Shown: positions 26,464-35,688, numbered from the stretch's first letter. The stretch: DNA of 64,000 bases from Sphingomonas echinoides ATCC 14820 (GCF_000241465.1 NZ_JH584235.1:137339-201338); one strand, 5' to 3'. The notes: generated from the sequence alone by a model not told the origin. Made by a program: numbers and translations.

Positions 26464-27600
26464 TCAGAGTCCCATTTCCTTGGCGATGATACCGCGCTGG
26501 ATCTCGTTCGTCCCGCCGCCGACCATGCCGTGCTTCGCCTCGCGGAAGTAGCGCTCCATGTCGTATTCGGGAAGCTGCGAATATCCGCCGAGCGCTTGCA
26601 TGCCGTTGAACGCGGTCTGGAACAGCGTGTTCACGCAGAACACCTTCGCCATCGAGACGTCTTTCGACGCTTTCTCGCCTTTGGCGAGCTTGGACGCAGC
26701 GGCATAGACCATGAGGCGTGCCGCGGTGAGGTTGATCTCGTCGTCTGCCATGCGATGCTTTAGCACCTGGAACGACGACAGCGTCTTGCCGAAGGCCGAA
26801 CGGTCCTTGGTATAGCGGATCGTATCGTCGAGCGCGGTGCGGGCGTTGCCGACTTGGCTGGCCGCGATGCTGAGACGCTCGAGGTCGAGGTGCTCGCCGA
26901 TATATTTCCAGCCCTTGCCGACCTCGCCGAGCAGATTTTCCTTCGGGATGCGCATATCGTCCATGAAGAATTCGGTCGTCCCGAGACTCTTGCGCACGAT
27001 CGTGTTCATCTTCTTGAGCTCGAGGCCCGGCGTCGTGTTGGGCACCAGGAAGAGGCTGAACCCGCCATAGCGGTCGTCGCTCGTCCGGGCGAGGACGACG
27101 ATCGTCGTGTTCGGCAAATGCGCGCCGGAGCACCACACCTTGTTACCGTTGAGCACCCACTCGTCGCCATCGAGCTTCGCGGTCGAGCGGGCGCCGGCGG
27201 CGTCGGACCCCGATTGCGGTTCGCTGATCGAGATGGAGAACTTCATCTCGCCCCGCAGGAACGGCTTGAGATATTTCTCATGCTGCTCGGGCGTGCCGTG
27301 CTTGGCGATGTTGGTCGCGGTGAACATCGAGGTCATCAGGCAGGCAGCGGTATCGAGGCTGAACTTGCCGATCGCCTCGCAAAAGATCGCGAACATGATC
27401 GGGTCGGTCTCCATGCCGCCCTGCGATTCGGGAATCAGCAAGCCGAGCCAGCCTTGTTCCGCGGCCTTCTGAAACAGTTCCTCGGGGAATTCCCGGCTCT
27501 GGTCGTGCTCGCGCGTATAGTCGCGCCCCACCTCCTTCTCCATGAAGCTGTGCATCATGTCGTGCCACATCTGCTGCTCTTCGGTGAACGCGAAATCCAT
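26464..27600 (-). CDS. Acyl-CoA dehydrogenase
   Basis: The 378-residue FAD enzyme introduces a 2,3-double bond into an acyl-CoA. FAD and substrate motifs are SISEPQSGSDAAGARSTAKLDG and the C-terminal GGYSQLPEYDMERYFREAKHGMVGGGTNEIQRGIIAKEMGL. The usual C-terminal catalytic Glu is replaced by Gly (GGGTNEIQ), but Glu241 in LDLERL occupies the alternative position used by isovaleryl-CoA dehydrogenase. A branched or long substrate is therefore plausible. Confidence 0.9.
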   Translation of the reverse strand: MDFAFTEEQQMWHDMMHSFMEKEVGRDYTREHDQSREFPEELFQKAAEQGWLGLLIPESQGGMETDPIMFAIFCEAIGKFSLDTAACLMTSMFTATNIAKHGTPEQHEKYLKPFLRGEMKFSISISEPQSGSDAAGARSTAKLDGDEWVLNGNKVWCSGAHLPNTTIVVLARTSDDRYGGFSLFLVPNTTPGLELKKMNTIVRKSLGTTEFFMDDMRIPKENLLGEVGKGWKYIGEHLDLERLSIAASQVGNARTALDDTIRYTKDRSAFGKTLSSFQVLKHRMADDEINLTAARLMVYAAASKLAKGEKASKDVSMAKVFCVNTLFQTAFNGMQALGGYSQLPEYDMERYFREAKHGMVGGGTNEIQRGIIAKEMGL

Positions 27601-27672
27601 GGTAGTTCCTTAGCGATTTCAGGTTGCGGACGGTAAGCTGTTTGCAATTTCGATCAATGACGCTAGCATAGA

Positions 27673-27686
27673 AACAAATGTTTGTT
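27673..27686. promoter_or_regulatory. Operator between acyl-CoA dehydrogenase and ligase genes
   Basis: AACAAATGTTTGTT is almost a perfect palindrome of the block A type. It lies in the 109-base gap between divergent genes starting at 27600 and 27710. Confidence 0.68.
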
Positions 27687-27709
27687 ATTGTCTAGTGGAG
27701 AGGGTGTCG

Positions 27710-29452
27710 ATGGCGCAAATTCCGGACATCCCGGCGCGGCGAGGCGAATTGGAGCGCCGCTTTCCGGAATGGCCAGGCTGGACGCTGGCGCAGGCGTTCG
27801 ATGCCGCCGCAGATCAATATCCGGACCGACCGATGTTCCGCAACGAGCAGGGCATGCGCACGTATTCCGAGCTTCAGGCATGGTCGCGCAATATTGCCCT
27901 TGGCCTGCTCGCGATCGGCATCGAGCCGGGCGACCATGTCGCCTTGCTCATGGCAAACTATGTCGAGTTCGTCGCGGTCAAGCTGGCGATCGCTCGCGTC
28001 GGCGCGGTCACGATCCCCGTCAACTTCAACCTGCGCGGCGAGGAGCTGCGCTACGTCCTCGATCAGTCGGATGCCGTTGCCCTGGTCGTCATAGACGAGT
28101 TTCGCGGGCACGATTATCTCGCCGACCTCGATCGCTTCGCGCCCGAGTGGCGCAGCGGCGGCGCGTCGCTCAACCGGTTGCGCGAGATCTTCGTGCTGCC
28201 GACGAGCGGCGTCCAACCGCTCGGGGCGCGCACGCTCGACGATCTGGTCGCGCTGGGCCGGGGCGGCGACCTGGCAGAGCTCGACCGGCGAACTGCAGGT
28301 GGCGATGCGTCGGCACCGTGCGACATTCTCTACACGTCGGGGACCACGGGACGCTCCAAGGGCGTCATCCTCACGCACGACATGATCCTGCGCGTGGCCT
28401 ATTCGTCGGTCTATCACCGGGCGTTGTCGGACGGCCGCTCGACCGCGCACGCGCTCCCGATGTATCACGTCTACGGCTATGTCGAATGCCTCGTGGTGGC
28501 CTGGTTCGTCGGCGGCAGCGTCGTCACCCAGCTGGTCTTCGAACCTGCCGCTTTTCTCGAGCAAGCCGAGGCTCACCGGGTCACGGACATCATCGCGCTG
28601 CCCAACCAGACGATCAAACTGCTCGAAGTGGCGGCGAAGCGGGGGTTCGATTCGTCCGCTTTGGTCCAGCTGTTCAACAGCGGCGGCGTGAACCCGCCGG
28701 GCATCTGGGAGGATATCAGGGCCGTGTTCAAGCCGCGCGAGCTCATCACCGCTTACGGGATGAGCGAAACGACGGCCTCGAGCGTATGCTCGCTGCCCGA
28801 GGGCGACGATCACTGGCTGCACGTGTCGAATGGCCGCTACAAGCTCGCCCATGTCGCGGGCGACCCCGCGTTCGGCGGGCTGGTCGCCGCCTATCGAGTG
28901 CTCGATCCGGAGACCGGCGAAGAGGTGCCGCATGGCGAGATCGGTGAACTCGTCGCCAAGGGGCCGATCGTAACCGCCGGCTATTATCGCAAGCCCGAGG
29001 AGACTGCCGACGCCTTCACCGGCGATGGCTGGCTCCACACCGGCGATCTTGGGAAAGTGACCGCCGACGGCTATCTCACGCTGACCGGACGTCTCAAGGA
29101 ATCGTATCGTTGCGGCGGTGAAATGGTGATGCCGCGCGAGATCGAGGCGCTTGTCGAGACCCTGCCCGACATCGAGCTGGCGCTGGCGGTCGGCGTGCCC
29201 GATGTCAAAATGGGCGACGTCGGGTGTCTCTGCATCGTGCCGGTCGCCGGTGCCGATCCCGACCCTGCCGCGCTGGTCGCGCTGTGCGCCAGCAACCTCG
29301 CGCGCTTCAAGGTGCCGCGCCACGTCCTGTTCTTCGCGGCCGCCGACATTCCGATGACGTCCACCGGGCGACCCCAGAAAGTGAAGCTCGCGCAGATCGC
29401 GCGCGAGCGGCTCCACGACAATCTCGCCGCGCTCGACGCGGCGCCACGTTAA
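27710..29452 (+). CDS. AMP-dependent acyl-CoA ligase
   Basis: The 580-residue ANL enzyme has the motifs ILYTSGTTGRSKGVILTHDM, TAYGMSETTASSV, WLHTGDLGKVTADGYLTLTGRLKE and STGRPQKVKL (adenylation Lys). It forms CoA esters of a carboxylic acid. ATG 27710 follows GGAGAGG by 6 bases. The Rieske oxygenase gene starts 14 bases downstream, so the two are co-transcribed under the operator at 27673-27686. Confidence 0.9.
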   Translation: MAQIPDIPARRGELERRFPEWPGWTLAQAFDAAADQYPDRPMFRNEQGMRTYSELQAWSRNIALGLLAIGIEPGDHVALLMANYVEFVAVKLAIARVGAVTIPVNFNLRGEELRYVLDQSDAVALVVIDEFRGHDYLADLDRFAPEWRSGGASLNRLREIFVLPTSGVQPLGARTLDDLVALGRGGDLAELDRRTAGGDASAPCDILYTSGTTGRSKGVILTHDMILRVAYSSVYHRALSDGRSTAHALPMYHVYGYVECLVVAWFVGGSVVTQLVFEPAAFLEQAEAHRVTDIIALPNQTIKLLEVAAKRGFDSSALVQLFNSGGVNPPGIWEDIRAVFKPRELITAYGMSETTASSVCSLPEGDDHWLHVSNGRYKLAHVAGDPAFGGLVAAYRVLDPETGEEVPHGEIGELVAKGPIVTAGYYRKPEETADAFTGDGWLHTGDLGKVTADGYLTLTGRLKESYRCGGEMVMPREIEALVETLPDIELALAVGVPDVKMGDVGCLCIVPVAGADPDPAALVALCASNLARFKVPRHVLFFAAADIPMTSTGRPQKVKLAQIARERLHDNLAALDAAPR

Positions 29453-29466
29453 GTGAGGACCGAACG

Positions 29467-30639
29467 ATGAACGAGCGGACGCCGGTGCCCGAGGGCCTCA
29501 CTGAGCAGATGAAGCATCTCGAGGCAGAAGCGGCGCGCGCCTTCCCGACACCGGCCGAAAAACAATATCCGCTGCCACCCAGTGTGGTCGACGCGAGCGA
29601 CTATACCGACCCGAACCTGTTCGACCGCGAGATGAAGGCGATCTTTCATCACAGCTGGTTCCCGGTCTGTCCGACCGTCGATCTCAGGAACCCGCGTGAC
29701 TACGTCGTCTGGGACCGCCTCCAGCAGTCGATCGTCATCGCCCGTCTCGACGATGGGAGCATCGCCGCCTGGCACAACGTCTGCCAGCATCGCGGCGCCC
29801 GGCTGCTGAAGGAGTCTGGGAGCTGCAAGGGCGGCCGCTTCGCTTGTCCGTGGCACGGGCTGCAATATGACCTCTCCGGCATCGTCAAAGCCGTGCCGCT
29901 CAAGGAATCGTTCGATGCGGCGCGGCTCGAAGGCCTGCGGGCGCCGGCCGTCCGCGCCACCGAATGGGGTAGCTTCATCTGGCTGTGCCTCTCGGACGAC
30001 GTTCCCGAACTCGAACCGTATCTCGGCGCCGTCGGCGAGGAACTGTCCTTTTACGGGCTCGACCGCTTTGAGACACGGTTTCGTTACGAGATCGAACTCA
30101 ATGCGAACTGGAAGGTGGTCGTCGATGCCTTCAACGAGACCTGGCACGTGCCCTTCACGCACTCGGTGACGCTGGGCAAGTTCGTGCTGTGGCGCGATGC
30201 TCATCTTCGCATTACGCCGCCGCACAGCTGGATGACCTTGCCGCTCAAGGGGTTCACCGACCGCATGGGCGACGCGGATCACCGGCTCAAGAACATCTGC
30301 CACTATACGGCGTTCCCGAACACCGTGTTCAGCTGCTTTCCGACGCACCTGCAAACGTGGAACGTCTGGCCGGTCAGCGTGGACAAGACGATCATGACCG
30401 CCTGGGGCGTGGTCGGCCCGGCCCCGGAGGGCGTGAGCGAGGATGACTGGCAAGCGCAGAACCAGCGCGACTGGGATCATTTTGTCGCGGTGTCGGCGGA
30501 GGACGCCGCTGTCCTCAACGACTGGGGGACGGTGTCGCACTCACTCGGTGCCAAACAATATATGTTCAACACCGCGGAGAGCCGGTTGACGGCTTTCCAT
30601 CAGGAGGTGGCGCGCCGCGTTGCGGCGGCCACCTCCTGA
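29467..30639 (+). CDS. Rieske-type aromatic-ring or terpenoid oxygenase, alpha subunit
   Basis: The 390-residue oxygenase has an N-terminal Rieske [2Fe-2S] site with Cys106, His108, Cys127 and His130 (CQHRG ... CPWHG) and a C-terminal mononuclear iron site with His227 and His232 in FNETWHVPFTH. No beta subunit is nearby, so it is probably a homotrimeric monooxygenase or demethylase type. Electrons would come from a separate ferredoxin and reductase, perhaps those at 37926 and 38262. Substrate unknown. Confidence 0.9.
   Translation: MNERTPVPEGLTEQMKHLEAEAARAFPTPAEKQYPLPPSVVDASDYTDPNLFDREMKAIFHHSWFPVCPTVDLRNPRDYVVWDRLQQSIVIARLDDGSIAAWHNVCQHRGARLLKESGSCKGGRFACPWHGLQYDLSGIVKAVPLKESFDAARLEGLRAPAVRATEWGSFIWLCLSDDVPELEPYLGAVGEELSFYGLDRFETRFRYEIELNANWKVVVDAFNETWHVPFTHSVTLGKFVLWRDAHLRITPPHSWMTLPLKGFTDRMGDADHRLKNICHYTAFPNTVFSCFPTHLQTWNVWPVSVDKTIMTAWGVVGPAPEGVSEDDWQAQNQRDWDHFVAVSAEDAAVLNDWGTVSHSLGAKQYMFNTAESRLTAFHQEVARRVAAATS
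30601..30638. terminator. Hairpin at the end of the Rieske gene
   Basis: CAGGAGGTGGC (30601-30611) pairs perfectly with GCCACCTCCTG (30628-30638) with a 16-base loop, inside the last codons of the oxygenase gene. Convergent genes meet 9 bases further on. No U tract follows, so termination efficiency is uncertain; it may serve both directions. Confidence 0.45.
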
Positions 30640-30647
30640 CGGCCCCC

Positions 30648-31394
30648 TTATTGACCGGTCATGCCGCCATCGATGACATGTTCCATACCCGTGATGAAGG
30701 CTGAATCGTCGCTGGCCAGGAACAGCATCAGCCGTGCCACCTCCTCGGCCTGACCCATGCGCTTGAGCATCGTCATCTCGGCAGCGCCACCGCCATTCTC
30801 GTCGGTTGCCTCGACCATCATCGGCGTAAGGATGAACCCCGGATGGATCGAGTTGACGCGGATATTGTGCTTTCCGAATTCGGCGGCGACGGCCTTTGTC
30901 ATGCCGCGCACGGCAAACTTGCTGGCGACATAGGCAAGGTTGGGAAAGCCGAAACAGGCGGTCATGCCGGCGATCGACGAGATGTTCACGATCGCCCCAC
31001 CGCCGGCCTCGATCATACCGGGGATGACGGCGCGCATGCCGTGCATGACGCCGTGCTGATTGATGTCGATGACGCGCTCATAAGCTTTGATGTCGATCTT
31101 GAGCGTGTTCGCAATCGGCCCGAGAATGCCGGCGTTGTTGACCAGGATCGTGACCGGCCCGAATGCCGCCTGCGCCTGATCGAGCACCGCGGCCCAGGAC
31201 TGCGGATCGGCGACGTCCTGGACGACGAACAGCGCGCTCGGCCCGATGCTCTCGGCCAGCGCCTTGCCCTCCTGTTCCTGAACATCGGTCAGCACGACGC
31301 GCGCGCCTTCGGCCGCGAGCATGCGGGCGTGCGCGGCGCCCATTCCCTGCGCCGCGCCCGTCACCAGCGCCACCTTGCCGTCAAGCTTGCCCAT
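30648..31394 (-). CDS. SDR-family dehydrogenase
   Basis: The 248-residue classical short-chain dehydrogenase has the cofactor motif TGAAQGMG (12-19), NNAG at 86-89 and the catalytic Ser140, Tyr155 and Lys159 (SSIAG ... AYVASK). Asp37 after the second strand suggests NAD. It resembles 3-alpha/20-beta-hydroxysteroid and terpene alcohol dehydrogenases. It shares a divergent operator-bearing promoter with the 6-oxocamphor-hydrolase-like gene, so oxidation of a ring hydroxyl to the ketone is a good guess. Confidence 0.88.
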   Translation of the reverse strand: MGKLDGKVALVTGAAQGMGAAHARMLAAEGARVVLTDVQEQEGKALAESIGPSALFVVQDVADPQSWAAVLDQAQAAFGPVTILVNNAGILGPIANTLKIDIKAYERVIDINQHGVMHGMRAVIPGMIEAGGGAIVNISSIAGMTACFGFPNLAYVASKFAVRGMTKAVAAEFGKHNIRVNSIHPGFILTPMMVEATDENGGGAAEMTMLKRMGQAEEVARLMLFLASDDSAFITGMEHVIDGGMTGQ

Positions 31395-31435
31395 CGCATC
31401 CTCCCTGTCGCCAGCTTAACTGCTGTCTGGCGATC

Positions 31436-31453
31436 GTCAACTACAGTGTTGAC
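31436..31453. promoter_or_regulatory. Block B operator GTCAAC-N6-GTTGAC
   Basis: GTCAACTACAGTGTTGAC is a perfect 6-6-6 palindrome between the SDR and hydrolase genes. TTGAC in each arm can act as the -35 box of the outward promoter. Confidence 0.75.
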
Positions 31454-31557
31454 TAATATCGGGCTTGAGCCATATCGTCGCTCGAAGAACAGAAGACGGT
31501 TTGGATGGAGGAGGGCGCCCTGGGCAATGTCACTCGCATCGATGGCCCGCGCAAGCG

Positions 31558-32349
31558 ATGAGCGGCCCGGCCCCGACGTTCGATCGCTACAAGGATCGCT
31601 ATGAAAACATCGCGCTGACGCGCGACGAGGACGGCGTCCTACTGATGACGCTGGGTACGAACGGCGGCCCGTTCGTCTGGAGTTCGCTCGCGCATGACGA
31701 ACTCGGCTATTGTTTCACCGATATCGGTGCCGACCGCGAGAACAAGGTCGTCGTGATGACGGGCACCGGCGCGAACTGGTGCGAAACGATCGATGCGGCG
31801 AGCTTCAAGCTGAGCACGGCCGGCGACTGGGACTATGTGTTCTACGACGGCCGCCGGCTGCTCAAGAATCTGCTCGATATCGAAGTCCCGGTCATCAGCG
31901 CGATCAACGGTCCGGCGCGAATTCATCCGGAAATTCCGGTGATGTCGGATATCGTCATCGCCTCGGACACCACGCTTTTCCAGGACGCGCCCCACTTCAT
32001 GTCCGGCATCGTTCCGGGCGATGGTGCCCATGTCGTCTGGACCAACCTGCTGGGCCCCAATCGGGGCCGCTATTTCCTGCTGATGGGACAGGAACTCGAC
32101 GCTGTCGAATCGCAGCGCCTCGGAGTGGTCGGCGAGGTCGTGGCGCTCGATCGCGTCCTGCCGCGCGCGCTGGAGATCGCGCGCGAGTTCGCCGCCAAAC
32201 CCAGCCTCGCACGCCGGTACGCGCGCGTCGTGCTCACGCAGCGCTACAAGCGGCTGATGGCGGAAGGACTCGATCTCGGGCTGGCGCTCGAGGCGCTCGC
32301 GGTCATCGACGGCATGCCGGCCGATGGCCGGATGAAGGATCTTCGCTGA
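31558..32349 (+). CDS. camK: 6-Oxocamphor hydrolase-like beta-diketone hydrolase (crotonase fold)
   Basis: The 263-residue crotonase-fold protein closely follows Rhodococcus 6-oxocamphor hydrolase along its whole length as I remember it: [27 protein letters not shown]-type [38 protein letters not shown] and [15 protein letters not shown]. The active-site residues His123 (IHPEIP), His146 (DAPHF) and Asp155 (PGDGAH) are all in place. That enzyme cleaves a non-enolisable bicyclic beta-diketone by retro-Claisen hydrolysis. ATG 31558 aligns with the known start. It sits behind a block B operator. Confidence 0.87.
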   Translation: MSGPAPTFDRYKDRYENIALTRDEDGVLLMTLGTNGGPFVWSSLAHDELGYCFTDIGADRENKVVVMTGTGANWCETIDAASFKLSTAGDWDYVFYDGRRLLKNLLDIEVPVISAINGPARIHPEIPVMSDIVIASDTTLFQDAPHFMSGIVPGDGAHVVWTNLLGPNRGRYFLLMGQELDAVESQRLGVVGEVVALDRVLPRALEIAREFAAKPSLARRYARVVLTQRYKRLMAEGLDLGLALEALAVIDGMPADGRMKDLR

Positions 32350-32382
32350 ACGCCCGCCGGCTCGATCGCGGCGGCTCGCGCA

Positions 32383-32880
32383 CTATTTCGCGTCGAGATG
32401 CGGGACCCAGCTAGGTGTCGTCGGTCGGTAGTTGAACGGATGTTCGCCCGTCACCTCGAGCAACTCGACGACATTGCCGTCGGGATCGCGGCCGTAAATG
32501 GCGCGCAGCGGCCGGTCACCCGCACGCTGCGGTACGCCGTTGAAGGTCATGCCCGCCGCGGATAGCCGCTCATATTCCGCGTCGAGGTCGGTGACACCGA
32601 AGCAGATATGGGTGATGCCCGCGTCGCAGACCGGCCGGTTGGGATCGCTGGCTCTGGGTTGGGGCGCGCTATATTCGAACAGTTCGAGGCACTGGTTGCC
32701 CGCTTTGAGCAGCGCGAACGAGGCCGCCGATCCCTCGAGCCCAACGATGACGTCGAGTTCGGGCGCGTCGGACCATCCATCCTCGACGATCGGCGTCATC
32801 CCGAACAGGTCGCAGTAAAAATCCTTCAGTCGGGCGAGGTCGCGCGTGGCGATTGCCGTGTGATGCATTCCCAGGATCAT
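32383..32880 (-). CDS. VOC (glyoxalase/dioxygenase) family protein
   Basis: The 165-residue VOC protein has two beta-alpha-beta modules (MHHTAIATRDLARLKDFYCDLFGM and ITHICFGVTDLDAEYERLSAAGM), ending with YGRDPDGNVVELLEV. Metal-ligand His and Glu positions (His7, His at ITHICF, Glu in VELLEV) are conserved. Possible roles are an epimerase, isomerase or dioxygenase for a pathway intermediate. It ends a minus-strand operon with the SnoaL-like, quinone-reductase-like and P450 genes. Confidence 0.82.
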   Translation of the reverse strand: MILGMHHTAIATRDLARLKDFYCDLFGMTPIVEDGWSDAPELDVIVGLEGSAASFALLKAGNQCLELFEYSAPQPRASDPNRPVCDAGITHICFGVTDLDAEYERLSAAGMTFNGVPQRAGDRPLRAIYGRDPDGNVVELLEVTGEHPFNYRPTTPSWVPHLDAK

Positions 32881-32896
32881 GACGGTGGTTCCTCTT

Positions 32897-33436
32897 TCAA
32901 CCCTGCAGGGTGTTACGCGACAGCATCCAGTAGATCGGATCTCGCCGGTCTTCGCGTTTTCCCCATGTGAAACCCTTGAGCGGAACGGGGGCCTCGCTCG
33001 ACGGCCATGTTTCGACCTTGGTCCAGTCGAGCACCACGGTACGCTCGTCGATTCCCCAGACCCCGTCGCGCTTGGACAGGCGATCGATATAGCGGCCACC
33101 CATCACGTCCGCGATCACCGGATCGGTATCGCGCCGCACGAGCGTCGCCATTACCTGCGCTTCGGAGCGCGCGATCCCGCGGTCGTCGATATCGATCAGG
33201 ATGTTGGTGATCGAGTGCGTTGTCGCGGAATTGGCGAGGCTCAACCGGTTGACGACGAATGCCGCGAAATCGACCCCGCGGCCCTTCCAATAGCCGTGAT
33301 CGTCGTAACTGTCCTCGTGATAGACCGAGCGGACGAGCTCGACATCGCAACGGTCGACCCCGCGGCAATAGGCGCAGAGCACCTCGTAAATGGCTTGCTT
33401 GTCGAGCAATCGCTCGATCTCGGCGTCCCGGCTCAT
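32897..33436 (-). CDS. SnoaL/NTF2-like protein
   Basis: The 179-residue protein matches the SnoaL_4 pattern: LLDKQAIYEVLCAYCRGVDRCDVELVRSVYHEDSYDDHGYWKG, then GGRYIDRLSKRDGVWGIDERTVVLDW. It closely resembles the protein encoded at 10978-11571, so they are paralogues serving the two blocks. Its start overlaps the stop of the upstream MDR gene (ATGA). Enzymatic role (dehydratase or isomerase) is inferred from the family. Confidence 0.8.
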   Translation of the reverse strand: MSRDAEIERLLDKQAIYEVLCAYCRGVDRCDVELVRSVYHEDSYDDHGYWKGRGVDFAAFVVNRLSLANSATTHSITNILIDIDDRGIARSEAQVMATLVRRDTDPVIADVMGGRYIDRLSKRDGVWGIDERTVVLDWTKVETWPSSEAPVPLKGFTWGKREDRRDPIYWMLSRNTLQG

Positions 33437-34443
33437 TGATGGTCCTTCATTGAAATTTGCGGGGTGACCGCGACGACGATCTTGCCGCTGACTTCGCGGT
33501 TCAACAGCGCGCGCAGCGCCGCCGGGACGCCTTCGAGCGGCACGACGCGGTCGACGTGCGGCGCGACCTTTCCGGCGGCGATCAGCTCAGCGAGCGTGTC
33601 GAAATTGGCGCGGTTGCCCGCCTGGTCGCGGTCGATGAACCTTCCCCAATAGGTGCCCACGAGCGAATAGCCCTTGAGCATTGGAAGGTTGGTCGCGAGC
33701 CGCGGGATGTCGCCACTGGTGAATCCGACGACCAGCAAACGGCCGCCCCAGTTCATCGCGCGCGACATCGTGTCGAACGCCGCGCCGCCGAGCATGTCGA
33801 TACACACATCCGCGCCGGCGCCGTCGGTCAGCGACAGGATGTCCTGCTTGAACGTTTCGTCCGTGTAGCAGACAAGTTCGTCGGCACCCTTGCTAGCAGC
33901 AAGTACGAGCCGATCCCGCGACCGGCCGACCGCAATGACGCGCGCGCCCAGTGCCTTGCCGAGCTCGACGCTCGCGAGACCGACGGCCCCCGACGCGCCG
34001 AGCACGACCAGCGTCTCGCCTGGCCTGACCATGCCGCGCTGCACCAGACCGTGGAACGCCGTGCCGTAGGCGCTGTAGAGCGCGGCGGCGGCGACATCGT
34101 CGAGGCCTGCCGGTACCGGCACTGCCTCGGCCGCGCGAACCGTCGCCTGCTCGGCGAACCCACCGAACCCGTAAGCGGTCAGCGCCATCACGCGATCGCC
34201 GATCGCGAAACCGTCGACACCCGCGCCGACCTCCTCAACCGTGCCGACCACTTCGAATCCCGGCACAAAGGGGAGGGGTGGCTTGAGCTGATACTGCCCC
34301 TGGATGATCAGCGTGTCGGGAAAGTTGATCCCGGCCGCGGAGACGCGCAGACGCAGCTTCCCCGATCCCGGCACGGGGCTCGCCATGTTGGTGACGGCGA
34401 GAAGCTCGGGGGGACCGAGTTGGTGGCAGACGAGGGCGCGCAC
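33433..34443 (-). CDS. Zinc-free MDR quinone-oxidoreductase-like enzyme
   Basis: The 336-residue NADPH-dependent enzyme has the QOR features INFPDTLIIQGQYQLKPPLPFVPGFEVVG and the nucleotide motif GASGAVGLASVELGKALGARVIAVG; no zinc Cys cluster is present. Such enzymes reduce quinones or conjugated enones, or reduce enoyl-CoA esters. It begins at a GTG 15 bases after the P450 stop and is translationally coupled to the SnoaL-like gene that follows. Confidence 0.87.
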   Translation of the reverse strand: MRALVCHQLGPPELLAVTNMASPVPGSGKLRLRVSAAGINFPDTLIIQGQYQLKPPLPFVPGFEVVGTVEEVGAGVDGFAIGDRVMALTAYGFGGFAEQATVRAAEAVPVPAGLDDVAAAALYSAYGTAFHGLVQRGMVRPGETLVVLGASGAVGLASVELGKALGARVIAVGRSRDRLVLAASKGADELVCYTDETFKQDILSLTDGAGADVCIDMLGGAAFDTMSRAMNWGGRLLVVGFTSGDIPRLATNLPMLKGYSLVGTYWGRFIDRDQAGNRANFDTLAELIAAGKVAPHVDRVVPLEGVPAALRALLNREVSGKIVVAVTPQISMKDHQ

Positions 34444-34458
34444 GGTCGGTCTAGCCGG

Positions 34459-35688
34459 TCACCATTCCAGTCTTACGCCATCGACGCTGGCGACGACGCC
34501 CGAGTGATAGGTCGGGCCGGTACCCGGGACGACGCGAAAGGTCGGGATTCGCTTCAGCCATTCCTCGAGCATCACCGTTGTCTCCAACCGCGCGAGGTGC
34601 AGCCCGGCACAGCGGTGCGGACCGTTGCCGAACGTCGAATGCGCTGGCCGCTTGCGCTGGAAGTCGACCTCCCACGGGTCGGCGTTGACGCGCGGATCGA
34701 GGCCATGAAGCGCGGTGGGAAGCAGGACCATCTCGCCCTGTTTGAGTTCGACGCCATCGCGTTCGACGTCATGTGCGACCATCCTCGCGGCGGCAACCAG
34801 CGGAAATCGGCGAAACAGTTCCTCGACACCGCGGCGGATTTCGGTCGGGTTCTCGGTCAGCTCGCGCACCTTGTCCGGATGACGACCGAGATAATCCATC
34901 GTCATGTTGAGGAAGTTCGTCACCGTGTCGAGGCCCGCGAGCAACAGGAGCGACACCATCCCGAGCAGCTTCTCGCGCTCCATCGGCGCGCCATTGACCT
35001 GGCTGTTGATCGACAGCGTCAGGATATCGGTGCCGTCGCCGCCCATACGCGCGTCGATGATGGGCGAGACATAATCGAAGAAGCTGCGATTGGCGCGGTC
35101 CAGCGCGTCGGCCATTTCGGTCGGCGTGTTGCCCTCGGGCCGGGTCATCCCGGCGGCGAACGCCCGCAGCTTGGGTGAATCCTCCATCGGCAGATCGGCC
35201 ATCATCATGAAGACGCGGATGGGGAACTCGCCGGAAAACTCCTCGACGAAATCGCAATGCCCCTTGTCGGCAAAGGCTTCGATCAAGGCGATGGCGTGCG
35301 CACGCACCGCTGGTTCGCGCTCGCGGATCGCGCGCAGATTGAGCCCCTTGTCGACCACCTCGCGGTACGGTCGGTGCTCTGGTGGGTCCATTTTCGACGG
35401 CACCATCGCGTATTTCTCGCCGGCCGCCTTGGGGATGAAGATGACGTGGCTCGAGAAATGGTCAGGGTCGCAATAGATGTCCTGGATCAGCTCGCCACGC
35501 GTGGCGATCCAGTGTCCGCCGTTGAGCGGCGTCCAGACCATGCTGGGCAGGTCGGCAGTCTGAAGGCTCGTCCACGCCTCGAGATAGCCCTTCTCGATCC
35601 CTTGCGGGTTGTACATGTCGAGTTCGACCACCCGGTCGGCGGGCACATGGGCCGGTCGTGGCGTGTGAATCTCTTCGGCGGCGCTCAT
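34459..35688 (-). CDS. Cytochrome P450, CYP101-type
   Basis: The 409-residue P450 follows P450cam closely. It has the oxygen-activating Asp254-Thr255 in AGLDTVTNF, the ExxR motif Glu290-Arg293 and the heme-binding loop FGNGPHRCAG with Cys360. Tyr93 (GEKYAMVPS) and Phe84 (VIFIP) align with the Tyr96 and Phe87 that hold the camphor ketone, so a small ketone-bearing substrate is likely. ATG 35688 lies 7 bases after AGAGG; the longer frame to 35733 has no such site. Electrons would come from the ferredoxin and reductase at 37926 and 38262. Confidence 0.92.
   Translation of the reverse strand: MSAAEEIHTPRPAHVPADRVVELDMYNPQGIEKGYLEAWTSLQTADLPSMVWTPLNGGHWIATRGELIQDIYCDPDHFSSHVIFIPKAAGEKYAMVPSKMDPPEHRPYREVVDKGLNLRAIREREPAVRAHAIALIEAFADKGHCDFVEEFSGEFPIRVFMMMADLPMEDSPKLRAFAAGMTRPEGNTPTEMADALDRANRSFFDYVSPIIDARMGGDGTDILTLSINSQVNGAPMEREKLLGMVSLLLLAGLDTVTNFLNMTMDYLGRHPDKVRELTENPTEIRRGVEELFRRFPLVAAARMVAHDVERDGVELKQGEMVLLPTALHGLDPRVNADPWEVDFQRKRPAHSTFGNGPHRCAGLHLARLETTVMLEEWLKRIPTFRVVPGTGPTYHSGVVASVDGVRLEW

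Noticed and set aside
27692-29416. 574-codon antisense frame
   Set aside because: Antisense shadow of the ligase at 27710.
33457-35178. 573-codon plus-strand frame over the quinone reductase and P450 genes
   Set aside because: Low-complexity His/Arg-rich translation; both genes on the opposite strand are clear.
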